A DNA stretch of 64,000 nt from Hevea brasiliensis (lineage: Eukaryota > Streptophyta > Magnoliopsida > Malpighiales > Euphorbiaceae): NCBI RefSeq assembly GCF_030052815.1, contig NW_026614697.1, forward strand, positions 1 through 64,000. Reading direction: 5' to 3'. This document shows, in pieces, positions 47,233 through 59,283 of the stretch; within the stretch, counting starts at the first letter, position 1; the number at the start of each line of letters is the position of its first letter. The notes beneath the pieces are model-generated. The model was not told the DNA's origin and did not search any database. It was given only the letters and a program-made list of their open reading frames with translations. A program made the translations under genes and the position numbers.

Positions 47233-50200
47233 GTTGATCCATAAAGACCATGTCATCAAGTTTTCCATGTAAGAAAGCATTTGAAACATCTAATTGTTTG
47301 ATATTCCACCCCTCTGTAACTGCATAAGAAAAAATAATTCTAATAGTAGTAGGCTTTACCACCGGAGAAAAAGTCTCAAAAAATTCAATGCTTGGCCTTT
47401 GATGGTAGCCCTTAGCAACTAATCGAGCTTTGTACTTTTCAATGGATCCATCTGGTCTATGTTTGATGTGGAAGAACCATTTGCAACCAACAATATTCTG
47501 GGCATCTTCTCATGGTACCAATTCCCACGTACTTATTTGAATTAGGGCATTTATTTCAAACTGCAGTGCATCACGCCAATATTCAGATTTCATAGCTTGG
47601 GAATAGCATGTAGGAATAGCCTGAGCAACTATAGTAGTGGCGAATATCTTTGGTTTAAAATTCCCTGTTTGAGATTGCGTCACCATTGGATGAGTTTTAA
47701 GTGGAACAGATGGTTGATTATGGGAGTCGATGAGACCTTGTTGATGAGGTGAGTGGAGATGACTAGGTGAGTGTGGGCTTTGAGTAACAACATAAATGGA
47801 AGTATCATGAGGTTGAGTGGAAGTAGGTGGGCTATGTGGGAGAGTGGATGCACATGGTGTGATGTGACTATGCTAAGGGTGGGCCAAGGGTGCATGGGAT
47901 GAGATTAATGGACTATGTGTCATTGGAGTTGGGGTGGATACTGTATCAGTGGACTGTAGAGATAAGTGAGCTGGAGGACGATCGAGTATACCATCTTGAG
48001 GAGATGGTGATACAGGTACAGGTTGTGGCATCAAAAAAATGGATGGAAGAGGTGCATATGGAGCAGTAGTGGACGTAGTTGATTTATTGGCACTAGCATC
48101 ATCAACACTTTTGAATGGAAAAATCTATTCATGGAAAATAACATGGCATGAGATAAGAATTTTTTTAGTAGATAAATTTAAACAGTAATACCTTTTATGA
48201 ACCTTACTGTAACCAAGAAAGACACATTTGGTAGAATGAGGTGCCAACTTATGAGGAGAATAGGGCTTGAGCCATGGGTAGCAGAGACTACCAAAAATGT
48301 GTATATCGTTATAATTTGGAGGGCTACGAAATAATATTTCAAATGGAGAATGAGGCTTGGTTCGATCAAAAGGTAATATGTTAAGTGTATAGACAGCACA
48401 CTCAAATGCATAAGTCCAATAATGTAAGGGAATAGAGGCATGAGTAAGTAAAGCACGACCTATTTCAACGATATGTTTGTGCTTTCTTTCTGCACAGCCA
48501 TTTTGCTCAGGGGTATGGGGAAAAGAGGCTAATTCCATGTTCACACAAATAATTGGTAAGTGCTTGGTACTCTCTGCCCCAATCGGCCTGAAAACATTTG
48601 ATAGGAAGAGCAAAATATTTTTCAACCAAGTGTTTAAATTGGATAAAAATATTCAGAACATTAGACTTTCTCTTCATAAAATAGATCTAGGTATATTTAC
48701 TATTGTGATAAAAAAAGATAACATAGTAACTAAATCCATCCACAGATGCAACAGGGGCTGGGCCCCAAACGTTAGAACAAATCAATTCAAGTGGTTTATT
48801 GATAATAGCAACTGAATTAACAAATGGCAACTCATGAATTTTACTGACATTACAAGCATGACACGGAACAATGACGGACTTATTCTTAACAAAAGAAAGA
48901 CTCTGACTGGACAAAACACGATGGACAACATGATCATTAGCATGACCGAGACGTGCATCACATGTGCTAAGTTCCACAATGTGTGCTTCAGGCTTGATAG
49001 GATTTAAAGAATGCGGCATGGAGTAAAGGACCCCATTATTCCGGCCTGTGTATAAGACCTGCCTCGTGGGGATATCCTTGATGACAAACAGATCAGGGAA
49101 AAACTCAATTGAGACATTATTATGTGAAGTAAAAGAGTGAACATAAAGTAAATTATGAGTAATAGTAGGCGAACAAAGAATTTTATGAACAGTAAAAGAA
49201 TGATTATTAAGAGAAATTCATGATGTACCAGTGTGGGTAATAGGGAGGGTATTACCATTTCCAACAAAAATTTTGTCAGAGCCCTGATAAGGTGTGAGAT
49301 TGGAAACATTCCCTGTTTCATTAGTGAGATGATAGTTAGCGCCAGAATCAACTGTCCATTGAGCCATGGAAGGATTGTTAGATGATGAGGCTAGGTATGT
49401 GGTTGGCTTAGTTTGTCCAATGTTGCCATTATGACGGAGCTTTGGCGAAGGACGCTACCTTGCAATGTGGCCATGACCACGAAAATTGTGACAAATAATA
49501 TTAGGTGACACTTGTGCAGTAGAGGAACAGTTGGTACCATAAGGTGGCTTATTGCTACGACCACGAACTTGAGACCTGCCACCATGTTGATGTGGTGTCA
49601 TTATGGCCACATGCGCTGATGGTGGAATTGAAGAGGATACAGCTAGCGCCTCTATTTTTAGTTGAGTTTCTTCAGTCAACAATAAAGCATAAAGATCATC
49701 ATATTCAATTGGAACATTCCGAGCCTCAATGGCCCGAATAAAGGGACGATACTCATTGCCTAACCCTTCAAGAATGTCATTAACTAGAGTTTCATTAGAC
49801 ACAGGTGCTTGAAGAGTTGCGAGCTGATCGGCGAGTGTCCTGGCTCACTGCATGTAACTATCAATCGATTTAGTGCCCCGAGATAAATGCTTAAGCTGTT
49901 TCTGAAGTTGAAGAATTTGAGTTCTAGAACCAGTGGAATATATGGACGCAAGTTTCGTCCAGGCTGCCTTTGCAATCATACTGCTAACAATCTGTGGTAG
50001 AATAGTATCAGAAACATAGGAGAACAACCAACTCAGGACCATCTGGTCTTAACAAAACCAGAGATTATACTCAGGATTAGGCTTATTATCTTCAAGAAAT
50101 TGGGATGGCGAAGTGGCAGTGTCAGAGATATAACGAGACAAATTGTACCCATGCAGTAATGGTACCAACTGTGCTTTCCAAAGGACATAGTTTAAGGAAT

Positions 50201-50298
50201 TTAATTATGAAATGAGCAACATTCGGTGGTGTAGAAAGAGAGGAGATAACAGTATTAGTATTAAAAACCAAAGCTTGAGAAGAAGAAGAGTCTGCCAT
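47233..50298 (-). pseudogene. Element A: gag, integrase and N-terminal reverse transcriptase
   Basis: Read on the minus strand from MADSSSSQALVF at 50298: UBN2-type gag (SWLFSYVSDTILPQIVSSMI, GSRTQILQLQKQLKHLSRG), a degraded zinc knuckle CHNFRGHGHIAR at about 49455-49490, protease/linker with a WTVDSGANYHLTN-like segment near 49340, integrase core (PHTPEQNGCAERKHKHIVEI near 48490) and RT to the FMDQPP block next to B. Stops, for example TGA near 49847, and frameshifts make it non-functional. Confidence 0.9.
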
Positions 50299-50306
50299 GG
50301 TCAGAT

Positions 50307-50318
50307 GGCTCGATACCA
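50307..50318 (-). other. Primer binding site of A (mutated)
   Basis: On the minus strand TGGTATCGAGCC directly follows the 5' LTR. It resembles the initiator-methionine tRNA match TGGTATCAGAGC with a few changes. Confidence 0.65.
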
Positions 50319-52633
50319 TGTGAAGGATAGATGAACATTATCATTTACTGTTGTTAAATAATAATATACATACACGGACTGTGGAGGTGGCAGTGAAGGA
50401 GCGGAAGCGTGAAAAACACAAGTTTATACCATTGAATTCAAAAATTTTCACCTAGGGTCACATGCATCATGCAAAATTTATTTTTATCTATTTGATTTCA
50501 ATGATAAACAACATATTAAAACTCTTTTACTATGTTTTTGGATCTTTATTTGCCATTTAAGATTTTAAAACTAATCATATTAATTTTAGAACCCTAGATT
50601 AAATCAAGAACAAACACACTAACCTCTTGATGCACTGCAGTGTATTTGCGCCTTTGAGATTTGTCTTCAGGACACCAGATGTTGTCCCTCTAGCTTGTCC
50701 ACACCAAGAACACCTATGGCAGCCCTTGAACAGCTTCTAAAGCTTTTTCTATTATTTAGAAAATCAAGTTCTGCCTTTTAAGAGATTAAAAATGTAAACA
50801 GGACACTAGAAACGATTTCTAGTATTTTTAATTCAAGAGATTGTTTGCTAATCTCTTGGAATGAATGAGAGATGAAGAAGAAAAGAAGGGAGAGGCAGCC
50901 AAGGGGTGGCGGCACCTTTGGGAGCAGCAGCTTGTGTGTTTTATTTTTTTATAACAACACTTTTATAGCTAGGTCACCACTTAAACCCTTGCCACATGTA
51001 ACCCTTTGATTGGTAGGTTTAATTGACCCAATCACATTGTGCCAATTGTCAAACCTATATTTAATCTTGATTTTAATCATCTTACATGATTAAAACACAT
51101 TTGGCAAGCTTATGTGTAATGCCATGTGTCACTATCTCATGGTGCCACATGTCATCCTGTGAAATGACCAAAATACCCCTGTGTCTTAATTTTGAGTTCT
51201 CAACCCAAAATAATTATTTCTCTTCTTCTAATCAATTTATATCAAATATAAATCAATTAATTAATCTTTATTAATTAATTTCTCATTAATTAAATTCATA
51301 TTTAAACACTTTAAATATAAATTTAATTTATACTATACATCCAATAACCTAGATTTGGTTTCAAGTTATGCTAGGGACTTTGCAATCTAATTGCAAACCA
51401 AACATATTTAATTAATCGATTAAACTCTTTAATTAAATAAATAAATCATATTTAATTAGGTGATAACTTGTGTATGTGTGTGGCTTACTAGGCTCATCAC
51501 TAATTGGCAGTGAGACATGATATCGACTCTTAATATCATCAGAACTCTTTCTTACCATCAATGATTTCTCTAAATCATTTTATGCACCTCATAGACCATG
51601 GTTAACACCTAGCATAGTATGCCATGGCCACCCAATTAGTAATAAAGTTTACCTTAAATAAACCTATAATCATATGTTTCCATGCACTAGAATCTCTCTG
51701 TTACAAAATCTCAACTCAAGCTGGAGTCATGGTTTATGTCAAACTCCATTTGCTATGAATATTATGTTCTCTTTTAATTCCAATTCTTAATTAAAAAGAT
51801 TTTCTTATCAGAAACTCTTTTCTGATTAAATCTATCTGTCCTGGCCAGGAACTTGAAACATCAAGAACAATTAAATGAACATAGGATTTTATCTCTATTT
51901 ACTTAGAGGAACAGATTCCATCTTGATCAACACCTACCTCCATATATAACTAGTAGGAGCCAACACATGCCCATATACCCATACATAGTACAAGTATGAA
52001 AGTAGTATCAAACTCAAACCACCTATATACAAGATAACTGTGCTATCTCAGGTCTAAAGATTATATGCACTGATATGATTTATGACAATGCATTGACAAG
52101 AGTAAACTCCATGTGCTTGTCATAAGTGTCATTGGTTCGGCCTACTTATCATGTATAAGTGCCTATCATGTTTGTTATATGGCATGAGACTCACCATTCC
52201 ATCTTATCTATATCTCATATAAATAACTTGGGAACAAACATGAATACAATCTTTCTGGATAAGTCATGTCCTTATTATGAAGTATCATCGATTGTGAACT
52301 TATTTATGATACTTTGTGCTAGAAATACTGTCACTCATATTCTTAACAACTTAAGAATAGAATTTCTAACAAAATATCAATGGACATTTTCTATTACACA
52401 TAAATATATTATGTAAACGGAAAAGTGGAAATGCCTTTTATTAATAAAAATATGTACAAGATACATACTAAATGATATGCTCTATGGCATACTACTAACA
52501 GGTAGACCTATACCCAACCTCATCTAGTTGTTACACAGTTAGAGTTTGTTATGAGGATAAATACACGAGGATAAATACATGAAGATAAATATATAATTAT
52601 CTACACGAGATATACTCTATCACTACTCTATCA
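50319..52633 (-). repeat. 5' LTR of A, split by solo LTR G
   Basis: The pieces 50319-50393 and 52506-52633 together match the 203-bp LTR at 24757-24959. The TATAC target copy follows. Confidence 0.9.
50394..52500 (-). mobile_element. Solo LTR G of the C family
   Basis: 2107 bp that is the reverse complement of the C LTRs (TGAAGGAGCGG at the left, ACTAACA at the right). The target copies GGCAG (50389-50393) and GGTAG (52501-52505) differ by one base; the uninterrupted A 3' LTR reads GGCAG, so the right copy has mutated. It is more diverged from C's two LTRs than they are from each other, so it is probably an older insertion reduced to a solo LTR. Confidence 0.93.
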
Positions 52634-53601
52634 TATACAAGTTCTTTAATTTCAGTCTACATCTATTTTAAGTTCAACGATATATTTCACAACAAATTGC
52701 ATTTAGTGTAATCAGTTCACATTTGATTTTAAAAATTAGAAAGTGCATTTTCTTGATTAATATACCTATTATCTGATATGTTCATAAGATTTAATCTGTT
52801 AGCTAGTTGATTGATTTCACAGCAGACACGTGGGGCAATGGGAACAAGTCTGAAAGTGAGAATAAAAATAAAGGTATAAATCAGACTAAGGCAATTTCAT
52901 GTTTTTTATATGTATTTTAGCCAAAATAACATAACTAATAATTGATAAATTACATCATAGGAGATTTCTTTTACAATAAAAATAATTAATTTTATAATAA
53001 ATAAACTCGATTTTAAAATCCCATTATTCTCTTCCCCTTTAAATATGGATGAAGACCAGAATCTTGTCATATTTTATTAAATTATTTTTTGATGCATATG
53101 TAGACCCCAGTTGTCTCCATCATGATGGAATTTCTAATTTGAAATTGCAACACCAATTAATAAACACTGACAAGTGACTATAAATTAAGAGAAGTAGTTT
53201 ATTAATCAGTTACGATAATTCAATTTAATATTTAAAAAGTTGATTATTGATGACGAATGTAATTTATATGCAATATTTCTTTTATAGTTAAACAATGAGA
53301 GATAACCTTAAAGTAACAAATAATTTTTTTATATATTGGTGCTAGGGTGTTGGGCTTCGGTTCCAATCCGCAGTCTATTTAAAAATTATAATCGAATTGA
53401 AATTATAATATAATTTTAATTTAATTTTTTATTATTTTAATTTCAATTCGATTTGATTTTAGGTTTTTCAATTCTAATTCAGTTCGATATAATTTTAATT
53501 TGATTCTTAATTTTTTTAAATAATTTTATATAATTGTTTCTATAAAAAGTCATACTTGAATTAGTATTTAAATTTTTAAAATAAATTATTAATACATAAT
53601 A

Positions 53602-54144
53602 TTAGGACTGAGCAGAATTCGGTTCAAACCGAAAAATTGAACCAAACCGAGTCAATTCGGTTCAATCGGTTCGGTTTTAAAATTTAATCGGTTTGGTTCG
53701 GTTTTAATTTATAAAAATTTCGGTTATTTCGGTTCTGTTCGGTTTTGAAGAGAAAAAAATCAGTTAAATCGAACCTAACCGAATAATGATTTATATAGTC
53801 AAATCGAACTAAATCTAACCGAATCGATTTTTTTTTATGGAAAATTTATGAATTATATTTAATTATATATATATTAATTGTTTAATTTCATTGATTAATG
53901 GTTATTAGATTCAAACCAAAGTTAAAATTAGACCAAATAAATTGAAAATCAAGTTTAAATTAAAAAATCAATCAAAAATCAAACCGATCGGTTTAAACCG
54001 AACCGAACCGAAATAAAGCAGTTCGGTTCGATTCAGTTTTTCACCAATTTCGGTTCGGTTCGGTTTCTAAAATTGACGGTTCGGTTTTTATAATTTAATT
54101 CAGTTTAGTTCAGTTCGGTTCGGTTTGAACCGATTGCTCACCCC
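53602..54144. mobile_element. 543-bp non-autonomous DNA element with inverted-repeat ends
   Basis: Absent from the left duplicate at about position 1096, so both edges are defined by the empty site. A 9-bp target copy TACATAATA lies at 53593-53601 and 54145-54153 (the last 8 bp could equally be the duplication). Ends are imperfect inverted repeats (GACTGAGC...CGGTTCAAACCG against GGGTGAGC...CGGTTCAAACCG), and the body is rich in GGTTCGG and its complement. No coding capacity. A Mutator-like MITE is suggested by 9 bp, a hAT-like one if 8 bp. Confidence 0.88.
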
Positions 54145-57100
54145 TACATAATATATCATATAATATATTTTTTAGCTATTTCTAATCATATTATATAATA
54201 TGGTACATCATATAATGTAACTTTTATTTATTTAATAGTATGTAATCTTTAACTATAAAATATAATTATGAATTAAGCATATATATAATATAATGATACA
54301 TTTATAATTAAAAATTATAAGGTGATTTAATATATTTATAACTAAAATTTATAAGAAAAGATAAGGAAAAAAATATAATATTAAGTTGTAAATAGTCCTT
54401 ATATATAAACAATAAATATATAATTATATTGAAAATAGAAAACAGATATATAATTGGATTTCAATTTGATTTTGATATGATTTTGATTTGATTCTTAACA
54501 AAAAATTAAAATCAAATCAAATCATTAAATAAATTTAATTCGATTCAGAACTCAGAAAATCATGCACTTTTATTAGAATTAAAGGAGGCAAACAAGTTGA
54601 ATAGGACGAATTCAAAATATTTTAAATTCAAATCTTATTTTTCTTTCCTAAGGATTATTTTTTCATATATGGGTTTTCCTAAGAATTAATGTTTTTTTTT
54701 TTTTTGAATTATGAGTTAATATAAATTATTCCATAAAGATTTTCAGCCGAATTCAAATCGAAGATTATGAATTTTAAATTAAAATATTAATTTAAAATTT
54801 TATTTATTTAATTTTCAAATTAAATTCAAATATTTTTAAATTATATTATTCAAAATCAAATCTTTTCAAAATAGTTATAAATTTAAATAAATTAGAAATC
54901 AAACCATACATTTAAATAAATTAAAAATTAAATCAGTTCATGGGTTTGTATTTGGGAATTTAGCAATTTTAGAAAAATTTGTAGTGTTTAGGATAATTTT
55001 ATAACCCTAATTATTTTATTATTTTTTTCCAATAACTTATCCATGTTAGCACTCTTAATCCCTACTAGTATGATTGGAGTTTGCACTCTCAGTTTTTGAG
55101 ATTTGAATGATATATATCTTTATTTCAGTTTATAAGAGTTGAGGTGTGTTATGAAATGTTTATAAAGTTAAAGATATCCTAAAATTTTTTAAGAAAATTC
55201 AGAATGAAATTATGTATTCGGCCTAATTTTAATGTTATAATTAAATAGTGTTGAAAGGTGAAAATTACATTAAATATTAATAAGATTTTGTAAAATATTT
55301 TATTAATATTATAAGCAATTTTATAAATTTTATAATGTTTTTCTATTATTAATTATTTTTATTAATTTGAATAAATTTAATATATTTAATTATTTTTCTA
55401 CTTATTTTTTTATTTTAACTTTAAGGCCATGACTTTGTCTTTAAATGGATCATCATCCATGTTCTTTAATTGCAGGCCATGATTTTCCAAGTCAAAGTCG
55501 ATCTTTTTGCAAACATTATTATTAATATTAAGGGAGAAAACAAGGAGGAGGGAAAAGCCAGTCGATGCAACATCCAGATGAACAGATCCCCCATACACCT
55601 GCTTAAATGCAAAGCTGGCTCTTGTCTCGTGTGCGTGGACGTTCTTGCACCAAACGTGGAAAAAATGAAAATAACAAGGGACCAGCCCGAAGTAATCACA
55701 GCCAAGCCAGGAGAAATTGGATTTTGATTTCTCTACTATTATATATGAGCTAATTCTTATCTAGGGTGTCTTTGAGATTAACTTGAGATTTTAATTTATT
55801 TTATTTTATTTAATTTTTCAATATCAATGCACTAATTTATTGTGGAGTTTAACGCATTTGAATATTTATTATTTAAATAATTTTGTTCATTGATTGCCTA
55901 GGAAGAGAAGTTTAGTGAATACGAAAGAGCAATAAACAACCTAAGAATAATAGTTGGGGAGGAAGCAAAAGACTTAGACTTGTGGAAATTTATATTAAAT
56001 GATCATAGGATCTAACGAATTAATTAAAAATTATTATTTTTATTCAGAACCAGGTAGTAAATTTTAATTAATATATTTAATACAACTCAAGAGAAAATAT
56101 TAAATAAATTAAATTATTTTTTCTTATATTAGATAATTAAAAGTGAATTATATCAATCAAATGGATTAAATTGAATTGGCCCAAATGAAATTAAAATCAT
56201 TTTGTGCTTATCATTATTAGATTTTGATTGTGTGATTGTGATTATTTTAAATCAATTTTTAAATTTAGTTTTTTTATTAATTATTTAATAAATCTTTTTA
56301 TTTAATAGTTTTAAATAATAATACGATTAAATAAAATTTTGATATTTAATCACATCAATAATTATCTCATTATTATATTATTGATGACTTAAGTTTTTTA
56401 TATTATCTCTTAAAAAAGATTATTTCTTAGTAGTATGTGGCCATAAACTAAGCAGTTGATTGGTAATAATTAAAATAAATAGTAACTTTGTGATGGATAT
56501 TTAATTGATAATTAAATGATAGTTGATGGCAATAAAATTAATTGTAATAAGTTCCAAGATTCCGCTTATTATATGTGGATATATTTTTTAGTCATACATA
56601 TGAATAGACTAGCTATCTATTTTTTACAGAGTGGGCACGAGTTGTGATTGCGTTGAACGTTGACCATGCCATTGGAGCGGAGACAAAAGATAATTTTTTA
56701 TAATAAATATATTTTAATCACCAATTATAATGAAATTCACATAATATTTATTCTTATAATAAATCCTTATCATAATTAATAATTACAATACAGTCATTGT
56801 ATATAAAATGATTATATTTTAAAATTTTTAAGAGATAACGAGATTATAGATGATTTTAAACTCTCAAATATTTTTAAAATTAATTTAATATATAATAAAA
56901 TTATTTTTTATTAATTAAATTTTACAAATATGTTTTAACTTTTATAAATATTTAGGAAAAAAATATATTAAATAGGTGCCATATATTTTTATTTTTTATT
57001 AATTGATCGCTTAAATTTTATATTAATCTCTAATAATTTATACTTTATTATTTAAATTGAAACATTAACATTATTTGGTTGTGATTAAATAAGTATAAAA

Positions 57101-57241
57101 GTTTAATTAAAATTTAATTATTTAAAATTTTTTATTTGTAGTTTTTATTTTATGAAAATTAAACAATATTTAATTTAATAATTTTTTATTACATAATTTA
57201 AAATTAGATGAGATTTTTATTTTATTTTCTTCTAATGATTT

Positions 57242-57247
<6 letters not shown>

Positions 57248-57287
<40 letters not shown>
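57248..57287. repeat. (AT)n microsatellite, right copy
   Basis: Counterpart of 4272-4329, about 18 bp shorter. Confidence 0.93.
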
Positions 57288-57291
<4 letters not shown>

Positions 57292-59001
57292 CTTCGTCTT
57301 ATTTTACTTTTTGTCATTTATTTCATTCTAATTAGAAATCATTTTATTTACACAAGTACAAGTAAATAAAATTATTTATCCCAATCCTGATACAAATTTT
57401 GAATTGATCAACTTAAATATATATTTATTTTTATATGATATATTTATTTTATTATTTTACTAAACTCTAATTTTCATATATTTTTAATTTTAATAATTAT
57501 TTTTTTTTATTTTATGCTTATTATGTCATATAATTAGTTATTTTGGATTTATATATTTTTTTCTTTAAATTTATAAAATTTATATAAGAATTTGACATAA
57601 AACTTTGATGTTACTGATTTTTATTTTTTAAATAGTATAATTTATATTATGAAGTTATATAATAATTAAAACTATGATTTTATATTACTTATATTTATTA
57701 TAGAAATTTTTTTATAATTCTCCATAAATCAATAAATAATTTTTATAATTTACTATTTTGTATTATTTTTATCTATTATAAAATATTTATAATAGATGGC
57801 CAGTACCACATGCAAGTCGCCAAATTAAAATCATTATGTTCCTTCACAGGTGGTGGCGGTCATCTGCAGGTGTCCTCATCTGGTGGTGGTGTCACCAGGA
57901 ATTGTTATATAATACAACGGTAATCTATATAATATGATAACTAAATAAAATATACCTTAAACAAAATATTTAAATTTAAATATTATTTAAAAAAATAAAA
58001 AAAAATATGAGCCGAAGAATAAAGCATACAATTTACCTGTTAGTTAATTTATATGCCCTATTAATATTATTGAATCTTTTAAATTTTTTATATTATTTTT
58101 TATATAAGTGTTTAACATTATTTGTGTTAAAATATAATATATTAATTTATATTTTATTTTTGACTTTATTTTCAATTAATGAAATATCATTCTTATTTTA
58201 TGTAAAAAAAAATAAATTATCATTTAATTAGTAAGATAAGAATATGATGATTTCTTTTTAATAGAAGGCCATCGAATCTGAACTACAAAATAATAATATT
58301 AATTTGTGTAACTCAAAATAATGCGACCATAATAAACCTACTATAAGGGAATTGCTTGCTTATTTTGAAATTTTTTTTTCTACTCCAGCGAACGTAGCGC
58401 TTGAAACTCTGCACCATTTTAGATAATTTTTATAGTTGGACGTTAAATTTTGTCGGTATTTCACTTTCATCATTTAATTTTAATTTATTATTAAAAATTT
58501 TTAAATTTTAATTCTATTTTACAAAAATCTTTCCAACTTACTATAGTAAATTTTAATATTAAAAAAGTAATAAAATTATCTTTTTATCTCATTTTTTTCT
58601 CACACTCAAAAAAAATTTTTCATTTTAACCACAATCTAAACTTATCACAAAAATACTAATACTTTTTATCGAAAAATGTTAAAATTGCATTTGTAAATGT
58701 TATACTGTAATTTAGAGGAATTCTTTAATATAAAAATCTGCATATTAGAGAGATTTTTTGTTAAATAAAATTAAAATCTAGAAATTTTTTTAGTAACAAA
58801 TTACCCATTTTAACCTATAGTTGAAACTATACGTAACGTGATTAACAAATCATTCGCCCAATTATTTGCTATGGTTATGGGTACATGTGATTTAACTATA
58901 ATTATTGACAGGATTTAACTACGTTGCTAAGTCAATGTCTAAATTTCATTTTTAAAAAATGAAAATAAAAGATCATTGGCTGTTCAATGAGAATGCTTTT
59001 C

Positions 59002-59008
59002 TATAAAT
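59002..59008 (+). promoter_or_regulatory. TATA box of TPS2, cut off by element F
   Basis: TATAAAT in the same context as 6182-6188. In the left copy the start codon follows 60 bp later; here F begins 43 bp after the box and the start codon is at 63853. Confidence 0.65.
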
Positions 59009-59051
59009 GGCCATGTTTTGATCCTTATAACGACCATAAGCAGGCCTTGTC

Positions 59052-59276
59052 TGTAAATGTAGACACCACAGTTTGTGTAAAACAGAGCTTGATGATTCTC
59101 TGTTGATCAATGCATTTATATATACATGAGTACATGGTTGTTATAAAGTTCTTATCTAGTAGTTACAAAGAGATAACAATGAATTTCAAGTAGATGAGTA
59201 TCCGGTATACATGGGATAATGATTGTAGGTAGATAAGTATCCGGTATACATGGGATAATGTTATTATCCTTCATCA
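59052..59276 (-). repeat. 3' LTR of F
   Basis: A 225-bp LTR with TG...CA ends. It contains two copies of a segment of about 30 bp around GTATCCGGTATACATGGG. On the minus strand a G-rich tract just inside it (59277-59290) is the polypurine primer. Confidence 0.95.
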
Positions 59277-59283
59277 CACCCCC

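Larger units (their letters stand above)
24757..52633 (-). mobile_element. Copia-type LTR retrotransposon A, interrupted by B (with C) and by solo LTR G
   Basis: The element reads on the minus strand: 5' LTR at the right (50319-52633, split by G), then gag, integrase and reverse transcriptase in copia order, then the 3' LTR at the left (24757-24959, 203 bp). Target duplications are TATAT (24752-24756) and TATAC (52634-52638), one change apart; the related empty sites in the tandem repeat support TATAC as original. Removing B, C and G leaves about 4.3 kb. The coding region has stops, frameshifts and a missing end of RNase H. Its short LTRs and protein style resemble the Ale/Retrofit group and element F. 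Confidence 0.92.

Noticed and set aside
58007..58231. 74-residue hydrophobic frame (possible small membrane protein)
   Set aside because: The left duplicate does not keep the frame, and the composition is what AT-rich DNA yields by chance.
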